Assembly: GCF_900115865.1 (NCBI RefSeq)
Contig: NZ_FOXY01000001.1
Location: 310,001-374,000 of the forward strand
DNA from: Donghicola eburneus
GTDB lineage: Bacteria > Pseudomonadota > Alphaproteobacteria > Rhodobacterales > Rhodobacteraceae
DNA length: 64,000 bases
Reading direction: 5' to 3'
Positions 50,908-58,880 of the stretch are shown here, piece after piece (positions within the stretch are counted from its first letter, which is position 1; every line of letters begins with the position of its first letter). The translations under genes were made by a program, and so were the position numbers. The notes below the pieces were generated by a model that had not been told where the DNA came from, made no database searches, and saw only the letters and a program-made list of their open reading frames with translations.

Positions 50908-51942
50908 TTAGGCACCAAAGGACAACTGCACTTTGATCGCTTGGGTGCGGTCATTGGCGGTCTCGAAGGCGGTCTGGAATTCGGTCAATGGAAATGTGTG
51001 GGTTAGCAGGGGTTTCACGTCGATCAGCCCTGCGGACATCAGCTGGACAGCCACGGCGAATTCTTCGTGGAAGCGGAAAGACCCGCGCAATTCCAGTTCC
51101 TTGGCGGTAATCTGCATCATGGGCAGGGGCATGTCGCCAGACAAACCCAGCTGCACGATCACGCCGCGGGGGCGCAGGGCAGGGATCGCACCGGCCAAAG
51201 CAGGGGCTGCCCCCGAGCATTCGAACAGCACGTCCAAAGTGCCCTTGCCCGTTGCATAGTCTGCCAACGCGTCAGGATTGGTCATCGTGTTCAGGGTGAC
51301 ATCCGCGCCAACCTTGGCCGCCATCGCAAGTGATGTGTCAGTGATGTCCACCGCGATAATCTGCGCGGCCCCAGCACGGCGGGCGGCTAGAATCGCGAGC
51401 AGGCCGATCGGGCCGCATCCGGTCACCAGAACCTTGGCTCCCATCAGGTTGCCTGCGCGGCGGACAGCGTGCAAAGCGACCGAAAGGGGTTCGGCCATCG
51501 CAGCCTCGGCCGGTGTCAGATCGTTGGCCACATGGCACTGGCTGGCCATGACCGTGATCTCTTCGCGAAAGGCGCCTTGAATGTGCGGAAAGGGCATAGC
51601 CGAGCCGTAGAACCGCATGTTCAGGCACTCGTTCGGCAGACCACGATGACATTCCACACAGTCACCGCAGGGGCGGGACGGGGACACGGCCACCAGATCG
51701 CCGACCTTCAGGTTCGTCACGTTGGCCCCGAGTTCGGCCACCCGTCCGGCAACCTCGTGGCCCAGAACCATGGGTTCCTTAAGGCGCACGGTGCCAAAGC
51801 CGCCGTGGTTGAAATAGTGCAGGTCCGAGCCGCAAATCCCGCCGCGCTCCATCCGGATGCGGACATCGGTTGGGCCAAGTGGATCTGCAACACAATCGGA
51901 AAGGCGCAGGTCCTCTGCGCCATGGGCAAATAACGCTTTCAC
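50908..51942 (-). CDS. L-idonate 5-dehydrogenase-like zinc alcohol dehydrogenase
   Basis: A 344-residue medium-chain dehydrogenase. ICGSDLHYFNHGGFG near 36-50 has the catalytic zinc Cys; GHEVAGRVAELG near 65 has His-Glu; the structural zinc cysteines are in PCGDCVECHRGLPNEC near 93-108; the cofactor fold is VLVTGCGPIGLLAIL near 170. The GTG start at 51942 is chosen because GGAGGAG lies seven bases before it and the protein then begins as the family does. The open frame to 52035 crosses the operator. Close relatives act on L-idonate or other polyols and sugar acids. It heads the minus-strand operon 51942-46462. Confidence 0.87.
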   Translation of the reverse strand: MKALFAHGAEDLRLSDCVADPLGPTDVRIRMERGGICGSDLHYFNHGGFGTVRLKEPMVLGHEVAGRVAELGANVTNLKVGDLVAVSPSRPCGDCVECHRGLPNECLNMRFYGSAMPFPHIQGAFREEITVMASQCHVANDLTPAEAAMAEPLSVALHAVRRAGNLMGAKVLVTGCGPIGLLAILAARRAGAAQIIAVDITDTSLAMAAKVGADVTLNTMTNPDALADYATGKGTLDVLFECSGAAPALAGAIPALRPRGVIVQLGLSGDMPLPMMQITAKELELRGSFRFHEEFAVAVQLMSAGLIDVKPLLTHTFPLTEFQTAFETANDRTQAIKVQLSFGA

Positions 51943-51985
51943 GGTTGGTCTCCTCCCCGAACCGTAGGCGGTTGCATCACCGCCA

Positions 51986-52001
51986 AAATGGTATACCATT
52001 T
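51986..52001. promoter_or_regulatory. GntR-type operator palindrome AAATGGTATACCATTT
   Basis: A perfect 16-base palindrome between the divergent idonate dehydrogenase (minus) and SDR (plus) genes. It is 43 bases from the minus start and 60 bases from the plus start, so one bound dimer could control both. Core matches the sites at 42550, 56063 and 56088. Confidence 0.8.
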
Positions 52002-52061
52002 CAAAAAATGCGGGATCGGGCGGAAAGTCAACCACCCATTTTCCGCAGTAAGGGAGGATTT

Positions 52062-52820
52062 ATGGAACTGTTCAATCTGAGCGGAAAGACGGCGCTGATC
52101 ACCGGCTCGTCTATGGGGATCGGCTTTGCCTTGGCGCTGGGTTTGGCGCAGGCTGGGGCGCGCATTGTGTTAAACGCGCGCAACCCCGAGCGTTTGGAAG
52201 AGGCCGCCAAAGCCTTGCGCGCGACGGGTGCTCAGGTGGACACGCTTGTGTTCGACGTAACCGACGCTAAAGCGGTCGCCGATGCCGTGGATGCCTATGA
52301 AATGGGGCGCGGAATCGACATTCTGGTGAACAACGCAGGCATGCAGCATCGTACCCCGCTAGAGGATTTTCCGGTCGATGCCTTTGATCGCCTGATGCGG
52401 ACCAACGTGAATTCGGCGTTCTACGTGGGGCAGGCCGTCGCCCGCCACATGATCAAACGCGGCGCGGGCAAGATCGTGAATATCGCCTCTGTTCAGTCAA
52501 TGCTCGCCCGTCCGGGAATCGCGCCCTACACGGCGTCCAAAGGTGCAATCACGAACTTGACCAAAGGCATGGCGACGGACTGGGCCAAACATGGTCTAAA
52601 CTGCAATGCGATCGCGCCGGGCTATTTTGATACGCCCTTGAACGCCGCCTTGGTGGCGGACCCTGAATTTAGTGCTTGGCTTGAAAAACGGACCCCCGCT
52701 GGCCGCTGGGGCAAGGTCGAGGAGTTGGTCGGCGCCTGCATCTTCCTGTCGTCTGACGGGGCTTCTTTTGTGAACGGGCACACGTTGTTCGTGGACGGCG
52801 GGATCACCGCCAGCCTGTAA
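52062..52820 (+). CDS. SDR oxidoreductase, gluconate 5-dehydrogenase-like
   Basis: A 252-residue classical SDR with cofactor motif TGSSMGIGFAL near 15-25, NNAGMQHR near 89, catalytic Ser in NIASVQSM near 142 and YTASK near 156-160. The start MELFNLSGKTALITGSS resembles gluconate 5-dehydrogenase IdnO, which works together with L-idonate 5-dehydrogenase, here encoded divergently 120 bases away. AAGGGAGG precedes ATG 52062, so the upstream frame is rejected. The two genes would convert idonate and gluconate through 5-ketogluconate. Confidence 0.86.
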   Translation: MELFNLSGKTALITGSSMGIGFALALGLAQAGARIVLNARNPERLEEAAKALRATGAQVDTLVFDVTDAKAVADAVDAYEMGRGIDILVNNAGMQHRTPLEDFPVDAFDRLMRTNVNSAFYVGQAVARHMIKRGAGKIVNIASVQSMLARPGIAPYTASKGAITNLTKGMATDWAKHGLNCNAIAPGYFDTPLNAALVADPEFSAWLEKRTPAGRWGKVEELVGACIFLSSDGASFVNGHTLFVDGGITASL

Positions 52821-52847
52821 AACTGTCTTTACTGGGGAGGAAAAGAC

Positions 52848-53771
52848 ATGAGTGACAAACCGGTTATCGGGTTCATCGGCGTGGGATTTATGGGCCACGG
52901 CATGGCCAAGAATATCCTGCAAAAGGGCTACACGCTTTACATCAAGGGCAACCGCAACCGCGACCCCGTAGAAAGCCTGAAGGGCATGGGCGCGACCGAG
53001 GTCAGGAGCGCCCGCGAGATGGCTGAAAAATGCGATATCATCCACATCTGCCTGTCGAACTCCACGCAGGTCGAGGCGATCTTCCGTGACGAGGATGGCA
53101 TCTTGGCTGGCGCACGCGAAGGGTTGATCGTGATCGAAACCTCGACCGCTGATCCGACCTCGACCATGGCGCTGGCGGCGGAACTGGCAGAAAAGGGCGG
53201 CACGCTGGTCGATGCCCCCTTGGGCCGAACGCCGAAAGAGGCCGAAGAAGGTAATCTGGACGCCATGGTCGGCGCAGATGACGCAACCTATGCCAAGGTC
53301 GAGCCGGTGATCCAGTGTTGGGCGGGCAACATCACGCGCACGGGCGGGACGGGCACGGGCCACAAGATGAAGCTGCTGATGAACTTTATCGCGATGGGCT
53401 ACGCGGCGCTCTACTCCGAGGCGACTGTTCTTGGCGCCAAGGTCGGCATCGCGCCGCAAACCGTTCGGCAGGTCATCGGGTCCAGCCGTATGGGCAACGG
53501 GTTCTTCGACACCTTTATGAAGTACACTGTGGACCGTGATCGGAACGCGCACCTGTTTACCATTACCAACGCGTCCAAGGACGTGCGCTATGCCAACAAC
53601 ATGGCCTCTGATGCTGGGATTGTGGGGATCATGGCAGCCGCGGTAAAGCAGTACTACACCCATGCCGAAGCGATTGATCGGGGCGGGGACTACGTGCCCA
53701 TGCTCGGGGATATCGTGGCGGAACTGAATGGCATGAACATGGCCGAAGAAGTGAAAAAGGGAGAGGGCTGA
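52848..53771 (+). CDS. NAD(P)-dependent beta-hydroxyacid dehydrogenase
   Basis: A 307-residue protein of the 3-hydroxyisobutyrate dehydrogenase/tartronate semialdehyde reductase family. GFIGVGFMGHGMAKNI near 8-23 binds NAD, LVDAPLGRTPKEAEEG near 120-135 is the substrate loop, and GTGHKMKLLMNFIAMGYA near 169-186 carries the catalytic Lys. GGGGAGGAAAA precedes ATG 52848. It is a second member of the family beside LtnD, and the reaction is unknown. It follows the SDR gene closely and converges with the RraA gene. Confidence 0.87.
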   Translation: MSDKPVIGFIGVGFMGHGMAKNILQKGYTLYIKGNRNRDPVESLKGMGATEVRSAREMAEKCDIIHICLSNSTQVEAIFRDEDGILAGAREGLIVIETSTADPTSTMALAAELAEKGGTLVDAPLGRTPKEAEEGNLDAMVGADDATYAKVEPVIQCWAGNITRTGGTGTGHKMKLLMNFIAMGYAALYSEATVLGAKVGIAPQTVRQVIGSSRMGNGFFDTFMKYTVDRDRNAHLFTITNASKDVRYANNMASDAGIVGIMAAAVKQYYTHAEAIDRGGDYVPMLGDIVAELNGMNMAEEVKKGEG

Positions 53772-53798
53772 GCCCCCTCCACTGGCCGGAGGCAGGGC

Positions 53799-54494
53799 TT
53801 AGTCGATCCAGACGGCCTTGCCCTCGGCCACCATCGCGTCGAGATCTAAGAAAGACTTGGCGCCACCTTTGACCTTGGCTTCGAACGCATCTTCGGCGGC
53901 TTTGACTTCTTCGAGCGCTTTGATGGTCGCGTCGATTTTGGCGTGGGGGATCACGACGACACCGCTGCGGTCGGCCACGATGATGTCACCGCTGCAGACA
54001 TACTGACCGCCAACGATCGCACCATCGCCCACTGTTGCGGGCCCTTTGGAATATGGGGAGTTCGGGTTCAATCCAGTGCACCACGCGGGCAGGCCGACCT
54101 CTTCGATGCCTTCGATATCGCGCATGGGACCGTCGGTTACAAAGCCGGCCAGATCGTTGTTCTTCATCATCCCAAGGATCAAATCCCCGCAGGCCGAAGT
54201 GCCCTGATGCCCATGGACCGCAGACAGCAGAATGTCGCCTGCCTGCACGATGGACAGCGCGGCCATGGTGGCCAGAATTTCGGCGGGACCGTTTTCCGCG
54301 ACGACGGCTGTGCCGACCACAGGGCCACTGGTGGTTGCCGCGCCGATGGGGGCAATCGCGGTGTCCAGCGATCCTGCGCCGTTCATCGCATCACAGACGA
54401 ACCCCGTGGGCACGCCGCGAAAGGCGTCGATCTGAGCGGCAGTCGGGCGCGGAAAATTGCGGCGGATGCGCAGGATGGGCGGTTCTTCGAGCAT
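53799..54494 (-). CDS. RraA-family protein (4-hydroxy-4-methyl-2-oxoglutarate aldolase-like)
   Basis: A 231-residue protein of the RraA/HMG aldolase family. GFVCDAMNGAGSLDTAIAP near 31-49, ILLSAVHGHQGTSACGDLILGMM near 89-111 and the Gly-Arg region GFVTDGPMRDIEGIEEVGLP near 117-136 with the conserved Arg-Asp are present. Members either cleave 4-hydroxy-4-methyl-2-oxoglutarate to pyruvate or act as RNase E regulators; here the aldolase or oxaloacetate decarboxylase side is favoured by the catabolic island. It ends the minus-strand group that also holds azlC and azlD. Confidence 0.87.
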   Translation of the reverse strand: MLEEPPILRIRRNFPRPTAAQIDAFRGVPTGFVCDAMNGAGSLDTAIAPIGAATTSGPVVGTAVVAENGPAEILATMAALSIVQAGDILLSAVHGHQGTSACGDLILGMMKNNDLAGFVTDGPMRDIEGIEEVGLPAWCTGLNPNSPYSKGPATVGDGAIVGGQYVCSGDIIVADRSGVVVIPHAKIDATIKALEEVKAAEDAFEAKVKGGAKSFLDLDAMVAEGKAVWID

Positions 54495-54509
54495 GGTTCG
54501 GCCTTTCGG

Positions 54510-54830
54510 TTAGAAGATAAAGCGCAGGGCATAGAAGGTCGCCATGCCCGCAATGATTGAGAAAATGACGTTCACTCGTAGCCCCACAACCAGAGCGGCG
54601 AGGGCGGCGGTAATGCGGATGGGATCGACGATGCCATCGGTGGCAGGGGGCCAGACGACCAGCGGCATAAAGATCGCCGGAAACACCGCGACCCCGACGT
54701 AGCGCAGATGCAGGAGCGCCCATTCGGGCATCTCCTTGCCGCCAAAAATCCCGAGGAACGAGAAGCGGATCAGGAAGGTCCCAAGCCCCAAGAGCAGTGT
54801 CAGGACCCAGAAATCGAAATCAGAAATCAT
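54510..54830 (-). CDS. azlD: AzlD-family small membrane subunit
   Basis: A 106-residue protein with three to four hydrophobic segments (about 8-24, 40-60, 70-85, 88-105). LGLGTFLIRFSFLGIFG near residue 14 is typical of AzlD. AzlC and AzlD together form a small two-part exporter, linked to branched-chain amino acid or azaleucine efflux. Start ATG 54830 overlaps the azlC stop codon by four bases. It lies between azlC and the RraA gene. Confidence 0.88.
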   Translation of the reverse strand: MISDFDFWVLTLLLGLGTFLIRFSFLGIFGGKEMPEWALLHLRYVGVAVFPAIFMPLVVWPPATDGIVDPIRITAALAALVVGLRVNVIFSIIAGMATFYALRFIF

Positions 54831-55549
54831 GCGGCCTCCTTTTCCGCGCGGCGGCGCAGGTAGAGTTCCGTTTGCGCGCCACTGATCATCGCCAGCGTTG
54901 CAGCCACCATGATCCCGAGGTTCCACGGAACCCACGAGAACAGCAGGATGCTGACCCCAGACACCAGCGCGGCGACGTAGTGGGGCACTGACCGGAGCAG
55001 GGGCCCCGTCAGTGCGATGAAACAGATTGGCAGCGCGAAATCGAGCGACAGGGACGCTGGGATCGCCTGCCCCACATAGGCTCCGACAAAACTGAACCCG
55101 TACCAGAAAGGGCAGATCAGCATCATGCAGCCAAAGTAATACGCGACCTTGGCTGCGGGCGGCATGTCGGGGCGCTCTTCATAGGTTTTGACGCAAACGG
55201 CAAAGGCTTGGTCCACCATCAGATAGGCCATAAGCGCGCGGAGGCTGAATCTCGCGTGACCGATATGGGGCACCAGAGCCGCCGAATACATTGCCATCCG
55301 CAGGTTCACAGCGAGCGAGGTGAGCAAAGCAATGAACACCGGCGCGTTGTCTTGGAGAAGCGCTAACGCGGTGAATTGCGCGGCCCCTGCGATCACCAAG
55401 ACGGTCATGCTCATGGTCTGGAACAGGTCCAGACCCGCATCCCGTGCCACCACGCCAAAGAGCATGGAATAGGGGATCACGATCAACACAAAGGGCGCGC
55501 AGTCAATGTAGCCGCGCCAGAACGCCTTGCGCGCGGTAAACTGGGTCAT
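54827..55549 (-). CDS. azlC: AzlC-family branched-chain amino acid exporter subunit
   Basis: A 240-residue membrane protein with about six segments. FWRGYIDCAPFVLIVIPYSMLFGVVARDAG-type start, GAAQFTALALL near residue 59 and NLRMAMYSAALVPH near 82-95 are AzlC hallmarks. With AzlD it probably exports a small amino or organic acid. Start ATG 55549 is in a four-base overlap with the preceding exported protein gene, so the longer frame is rejected. Presence in a sugar-acid island is unusual and suggests that the substrate could be other than leucine-like amino acids. Confidence 0.88.
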   Translation of the reverse strand: MTQFTARKAFWRGYIDCAPFVLIVIPYSMLFGVVARDAGLDLFQTMSMTVLVIAGAAQFTALALLQDNAPVFIALLTSLAVNLRMAMYSAALVPHIGHARFSLRALMAYLMVDQAFAVCVKTYEERPDMPPAAKVAYYFGCMMLICPFWYGFSFVGAYVGQAIPASLSLDFALPICFIALTGPLLRSVPHYVAALVSGVSILLFSWVPWNLGIMVAATLAMISGAQTELYLRRRAEKEAA

Positions 55550-56022
55550 TGCAGCGACCGTGCCCGCCAGTTCAGACGCACATAGGCCAGACCAGAAGCC
55601 GTCGAGACACATCCAGCTTTTTGCCGCGCCACCAGTTCAGCGCTCTGGTCGGTCAGGCGGTTCAACTCCTCCATCCGGTCACATTGCAGCAGAGCAGACA
55701 GCACATCGTATTTGGTCTCGATTCCTGCAACTGCGGATAATTGATCATCGCCGCGGGCCCGAATGCCCTCCATCTGTTCTGCAATTGCGGCGTTCCAGAC
55801 CTCTTGTGTCTTGGTAAAGCACAGGGCGGATGCCGCATGCATGTCTTCTGGCATGCCACCGCATTCGGCGTGGGCCAGATCGACACAGCTGTTCGGATTG
55901 GTTTGGGCGTCAAAGGCCTCTGTCAGGCACTGATCCACTGTTTTCATGGACATTTCTGCCTGTGCTGCGCCTGTCACAAGCGCCGCCGACATGGCCGCAA
56001 TTGCGCCAAATCTCAGTCTCAT
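55546..56022 (-). CDS. Exported LprI/DUF1311-like protein
   Basis: A 158-residue protein with a signal peptide (LRFGAIAAMSAALVTGAAQA). The mature part has five cysteines, including QCLTEA, NSCVDLAH, ECGGM and ALLQCDRM, with the spacing CxxE...C...C seen in the LprI/DUF1311 group of periplasmic lysozyme-inhibitor-like proteins. The match is from pattern only. GGGAGGATT precedes ATG 56022. It begins the operon with azlC, azlD and the RraA gene and is divergent from the IlvD-type dehydratase; two GntR-type palindromes lie between. Confidence 0.7.
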   Translation of the reverse strand: MRLRFGAIAAMSAALVTGAAQAEMSMKTVDQCLTEAFDAQTNPNSCVDLAHAECGGMPEDMHAASALCFTKTQEVWNAAIAEQMEGIRARGDDQLSAVAGIETKYDVLSALLQCDRMEELNRLTDQSAELVARQKAGCVSTASGLAYVRLNWRARSLQ

Positions 56023-56062
56023 AGTAATCCTCCCGCACGGCTCTCCCCAGCCGCGTTGATTC

Positions 56063-56072
56063 TGGTATACCA
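56063..56072. promoter_or_regulatory. GntR-type operator TGGTATACCA, copy 1
   Basis: Perfect ten-base core palindrome in the divergent region between the exported LprI-like gene and the dehydratase gene. Copy 2 begins 25 bases later, a helical spacing of about two and a half turns that could allow cooperative binding or looping. Confidence 0.75.
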
Positions 56073-56087
56073 AAATATTCTTGCGCT

Positions 56088-56097
56088 TGGTATACCA
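56088..56097. promoter_or_regulatory. GntR-type operator TGGTATACCA, copy 2
   Basis: Second perfect core palindrome, 25 bases centre to centre from copy 1 and 74 bases before the dehydratase start. Its right flank TTT equals that of the sites at 51986 and differs from copy 1. Confidence 0.75.
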
Positions 56098-56170
56098 TTT
56101 GAGTTTTGTAGAAGGACTGGCAGCGAACAACAAGATTCGCCATGCCTCATGAATTTTCTGGGAGGAAACC

Positions 56171-57952
56171 ATGTCCAACACCCGCGCGAACAAGCGGTTC
56201 CGCTCGCAAGAGTGGTTCGACAATCCCAATAATCCGGGGATGACGGCGCTGTACCTAGAGCGCTATCTGAATCAGGAATACACCCGCGAGGAATTGCAGG
56301 GCGAAAAGCCGATCATTGGCATCGCGAACACCGGCTCTGACATTGCACCCTGTAACAAGATCCACGTGTTCCTCATGGACCGGATCAAAGCTGGCATCCG
56401 CGCGGCAGGCGGGGTTCCCATGGAATTCCCCGTGCATCCCATTCAGGAAACCGGCAAACGCCCCACGGCGGCTTTGGACCGGAACCTGTCCTATCTGGGG
56501 CTGGTCGAAGTCCTGCATGGCTATCCGCTTGATGGCGTCGTGATCACCACGGGCTGTGACAAGACCACTCCGGCGATGCTGATGGGCGCGGCGACTGCCG
56601 ATCTGCCCGCGATTGCCTTGAACGGCGGCCCCATGCTGGACGGCTGGTGGAAGGGCAAGCGCGCAGGGTCGGGCACGATCGTTTGGGAGAGCCGCCGTCT
56701 GCTGTCCGAAGGCGAGATCGACTACGAAGAATTCATTAGCCGTGTGTGTTCGTCTGCGCCCTCTTTGGGGCACTGCAACACCATGGGTACGGCGTCGACC
56801 ATGAACGCCATGGCCGAGGCTTTGGGAATGTCCCTGACCGGTAACTCGGCGATCCCCGCGCCCTTCCGCGAGCGGATGGAGATGGCCTATCAGACCGGCA
56901 AGCGGATCGTGGAAATGGTCTACGAGGACCTGAAGCCCTCTGACATCCTGACCCGTGAAGCCTTTGAAAACGCGATCAAAGTGAACGCTGCGATTGGCGG
57001 TTCTACCAACGCGCCGCCGCACCTGCAGGCCATTGCGCGCCATGCCGGTGTCGAGCTGGACGTCAAGGATTGGGAAACCGTCGGTTTCGAAATCCCGCTG
57101 ATGGTGAACATGCAGCCCGCAGGCAAGTATTTGGGCGAAAGCTTCTTCCGTGCGGGCGGTGTTCCTGCGGTTATGGCCGAGCTGCAAAAGGCTGGCCACA
57201 TCCACGAGGGCTGTATGACCGCCACGGGCAAGACCATGGGCGACAACCTGAGTGGCCTTGGCTCCGAGGATGAGGACGTGATCACCACCTATGATGCCCC
57301 CTTGCGCAAGAACGCGGGTTTCAAGGTGCTGTCGGGCAACCTATTCGACAGCGCGCTGATGAAGACCTCGGTGATCTCTGCGGACTTCCAGAAACGCTTC
57401 TTGTCCCGTCCGGGCGAAGAGGGCGTGCACGAGGCCCGTGCGATCGTGTTCGAAGGCCCCGAGGATTACCACGACCGGATCAACGATCCGTCTCTGAACA
57501 TCGACGAGAAGTGCATTCTGTTCATTCGCGGCGTGGGCTGCGTGGGCTATCCCGGCAGCGCCGAGGTCGTGAACATGCAGCCGCCGGATGCCCTGTTGAA
57601 GCAGGGGATCAACCACTTGCCCACCGTGGGCGATGGGCGTCAGTCGGGCACCTCGGAGAGCCCGTCGATCCTGAACGCCTCGCCTGAATCGGTTGTGGGT
57701 GGGGGATTAGCTTACTTGCGGACAGGCGACATGGTGCGCTTGGATCTGAATGCCTCGACCATGGATGCTTTGGTCTCTGACGAGGAATGGGCGCAGCGCA
57801 AGGCGGATTGGACTCCGCCCGAGATCAAGCACCAGACACCGTGGCAAGAGATCTATCGCACCCACGTGGGGCAGTTGGACAAGGGCGGCTGTCTGGAACT
57901 GGCCACCGCCTACCACAAGGTCTGCCAAGACCTGCCGCGCGACAACCACTGA
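56171..57952 (+). CDS. IlvD/Edd-family dehydratase, probable L-arabonate dehydratase
   Basis: A 593-residue iron-sulfur dehydratase. Cluster cysteines are in ITTGCDKTTPAM near residue 130-140 and LGHCNTMGTAST near 198-209, and a third in HEGCMTATGKT near 343. GGPMLDGW near 156 and the C-terminal FIRGVGCVGYPGSAEVVNM are also family marks. The pentonate/hexonate branch removes water from an aldonate to a 2-keto-3-deoxy acid; a close match is L-arabonate dehydratase, and the enzyme at 49984 would use its product. GGAGGAAA precedes ATG 56171. It starts an operon with an SDR. Confidence 0.87.
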   Translation: MSNTRANKRFRSQEWFDNPNNPGMTALYLERYLNQEYTREELQGEKPIIGIANTGSDIAPCNKIHVFLMDRIKAGIRAAGGVPMEFPVHPIQETGKRPTAALDRNLSYLGLVEVLHGYPLDGVVITTGCDKTTPAMLMGAATADLPAIALNGGPMLDGWWKGKRAGSGTIVWESRRLLSEGEIDYEEFISRVCSSAPSLGHCNTMGTASTMNAMAEALGMSLTGNSAIPAPFRERMEMAYQTGKRIVEMVYEDLKPSDILTREAFENAIKVNAAIGGSTNAPPHLQAIARHAGVELDVKDWETVGFEIPLMVNMQPAGKYLGESFFRAGGVPAVMAELQKAGHIHEGCMTATGKTMGDNLSGLGSEDEDVITTYDAPLRKNAGFKVLSGNLFDSALMKTSVISADFQKRFLSRPGEEGVHEARAIVFEGPEDYHDRINDPSLNIDEKCILFIRGVGCVGYPGSAEVVNMQPPDALLKQGINHLPTVGDGRQSGTSESPSILNASPESVVGGGLAYLRTGDMVRLDLNASTMDALVSDEEWAQRKADWTPPEIKHQTPWQEIYRTHVGQLDKGGCLELATAYHKVCQDLPRDNH

Positions 57953-57973
57953 CCCAAAGGGAGGGGAGGCCCG

Positions 57974-58711
57974 ATGGCTAAGACAATCATCATTACCGGC
58001 GCCGCGCGCGGTGTGGGCAAAGCCTGTGCGCAGCATTTCTTGGACAACGGGTGGAAGGTCGGCATCGTCGGCCGCACACCCGCCACGGTGCAGGAAATGG
58101 CAGACAGCCACGAGAATGCACTGGCCCTGCCATGTGACGTAACGAACGAGGCCGAAGTTGACGCGGCCTTTGACAAGGCGCTGGCGGAATGGGGGCGGAT
58201 CGACGCCCTGTTCAACAACGCAGGCGTCGCGATGAAGGGCACGACCATCGACACTGTCGATGTCGATGCTTGGCGCGACCTGATCAACGTGAACGTGACC
58301 GGCAGCTTTATCTGCGCTCGGGCGGCTTTTGCTCGGATGCGGGCGCAGGACCCCCAAGGGGGCCGGATCATCAATAACGGCTCTGTCTCGGCCTATGTGC
58401 CGCGCTGGGGCTCGGCGCCGTATTCGGCCTCGAAACACGCGATCACCGGTTTGACCCGCAGCATTTCGCTGGACGGGCGTCCGTTCAACATCGCGTGCGG
58501 GCAGATCGACATCGGCAATGCGCTGACTGATATGGCGCAGGCGATGACCCAAGGGGTGCCGCAAGCCGATGGATCGATTGCGGTGGAGCCTGTGATGGAC
58601 GTGGCCAATGTCGCCAGCTCGGTCCTGCACATGGCGGAACTGCCGATCGAAGCCAACGTTCAGTTCATGACCGTGATGGCAACAAATATGCCCTATATCG
58701 GGCGCGGTTAA
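57974..58711 (+). CDS. SDR oxidoreductase
   Basis: A 245-residue short-chain dehydrogenase with TGAARGVGKAC near residue 8-18, NNAGVA near 86, catalytic Ser in NNGSVSAYVP near 140 and YSASK near 154-158. The C-terminal part is less conserved, as in sugar-acid or ribitol-type dehydrogenases, and the substrate is unknown. It follows the dehydratase by 21 bases with GGGAGGGGAGG upstream, so the two are one operon that ends in the terminator at 58765. Confidence 0.86.
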   Translation: MAKTIIITGAARGVGKACAQHFLDNGWKVGIVGRTPATVQEMADSHENALALPCDVTNEAEVDAAFDKALAEWGRIDALFNNAGVAMKGTTIDTVDVDAWRDLINVNVTGSFICARAAFARMRAQDPQGGRIINNGSVSAYVPRWGSAPYSASKHAITGLTRSISLDGRPFNIACGQIDIGNALTDMAQAMTQGVPQADGSIAVEPVMDVANVASSVLHMAELPIEANVQFMTVMATNMPYIGRG

Positions 58712-58764
58712 CCCGGCGTTAACCGAAACTATGCTTCCTGTTGGGTGTTAGAACCCGGACTTAC

Positions 58765-58794
58765 CCGCCGGCCCTTGTGGTCGGCGGCTTTTTT
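58765..58794 (+). terminator. Rho-independent terminator after the dehydratase operon
   Basis: CCGCCG at 58765-58770 pairs with CGGCGG at 58782-58787 around an 11-base loop, followed by C and six T. It lies 54 bases after the SDR stop codon. Confidence 0.75.
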
Positions 58795-58880
58795 ATGCCG
58801 CGTCCCTAGGCGAAGAAGATGCGTTGCAAGTCTTAAGAATTTCTGCGCGGGGAGGACGGGCCCCTTTGGGACCCGCCGGT

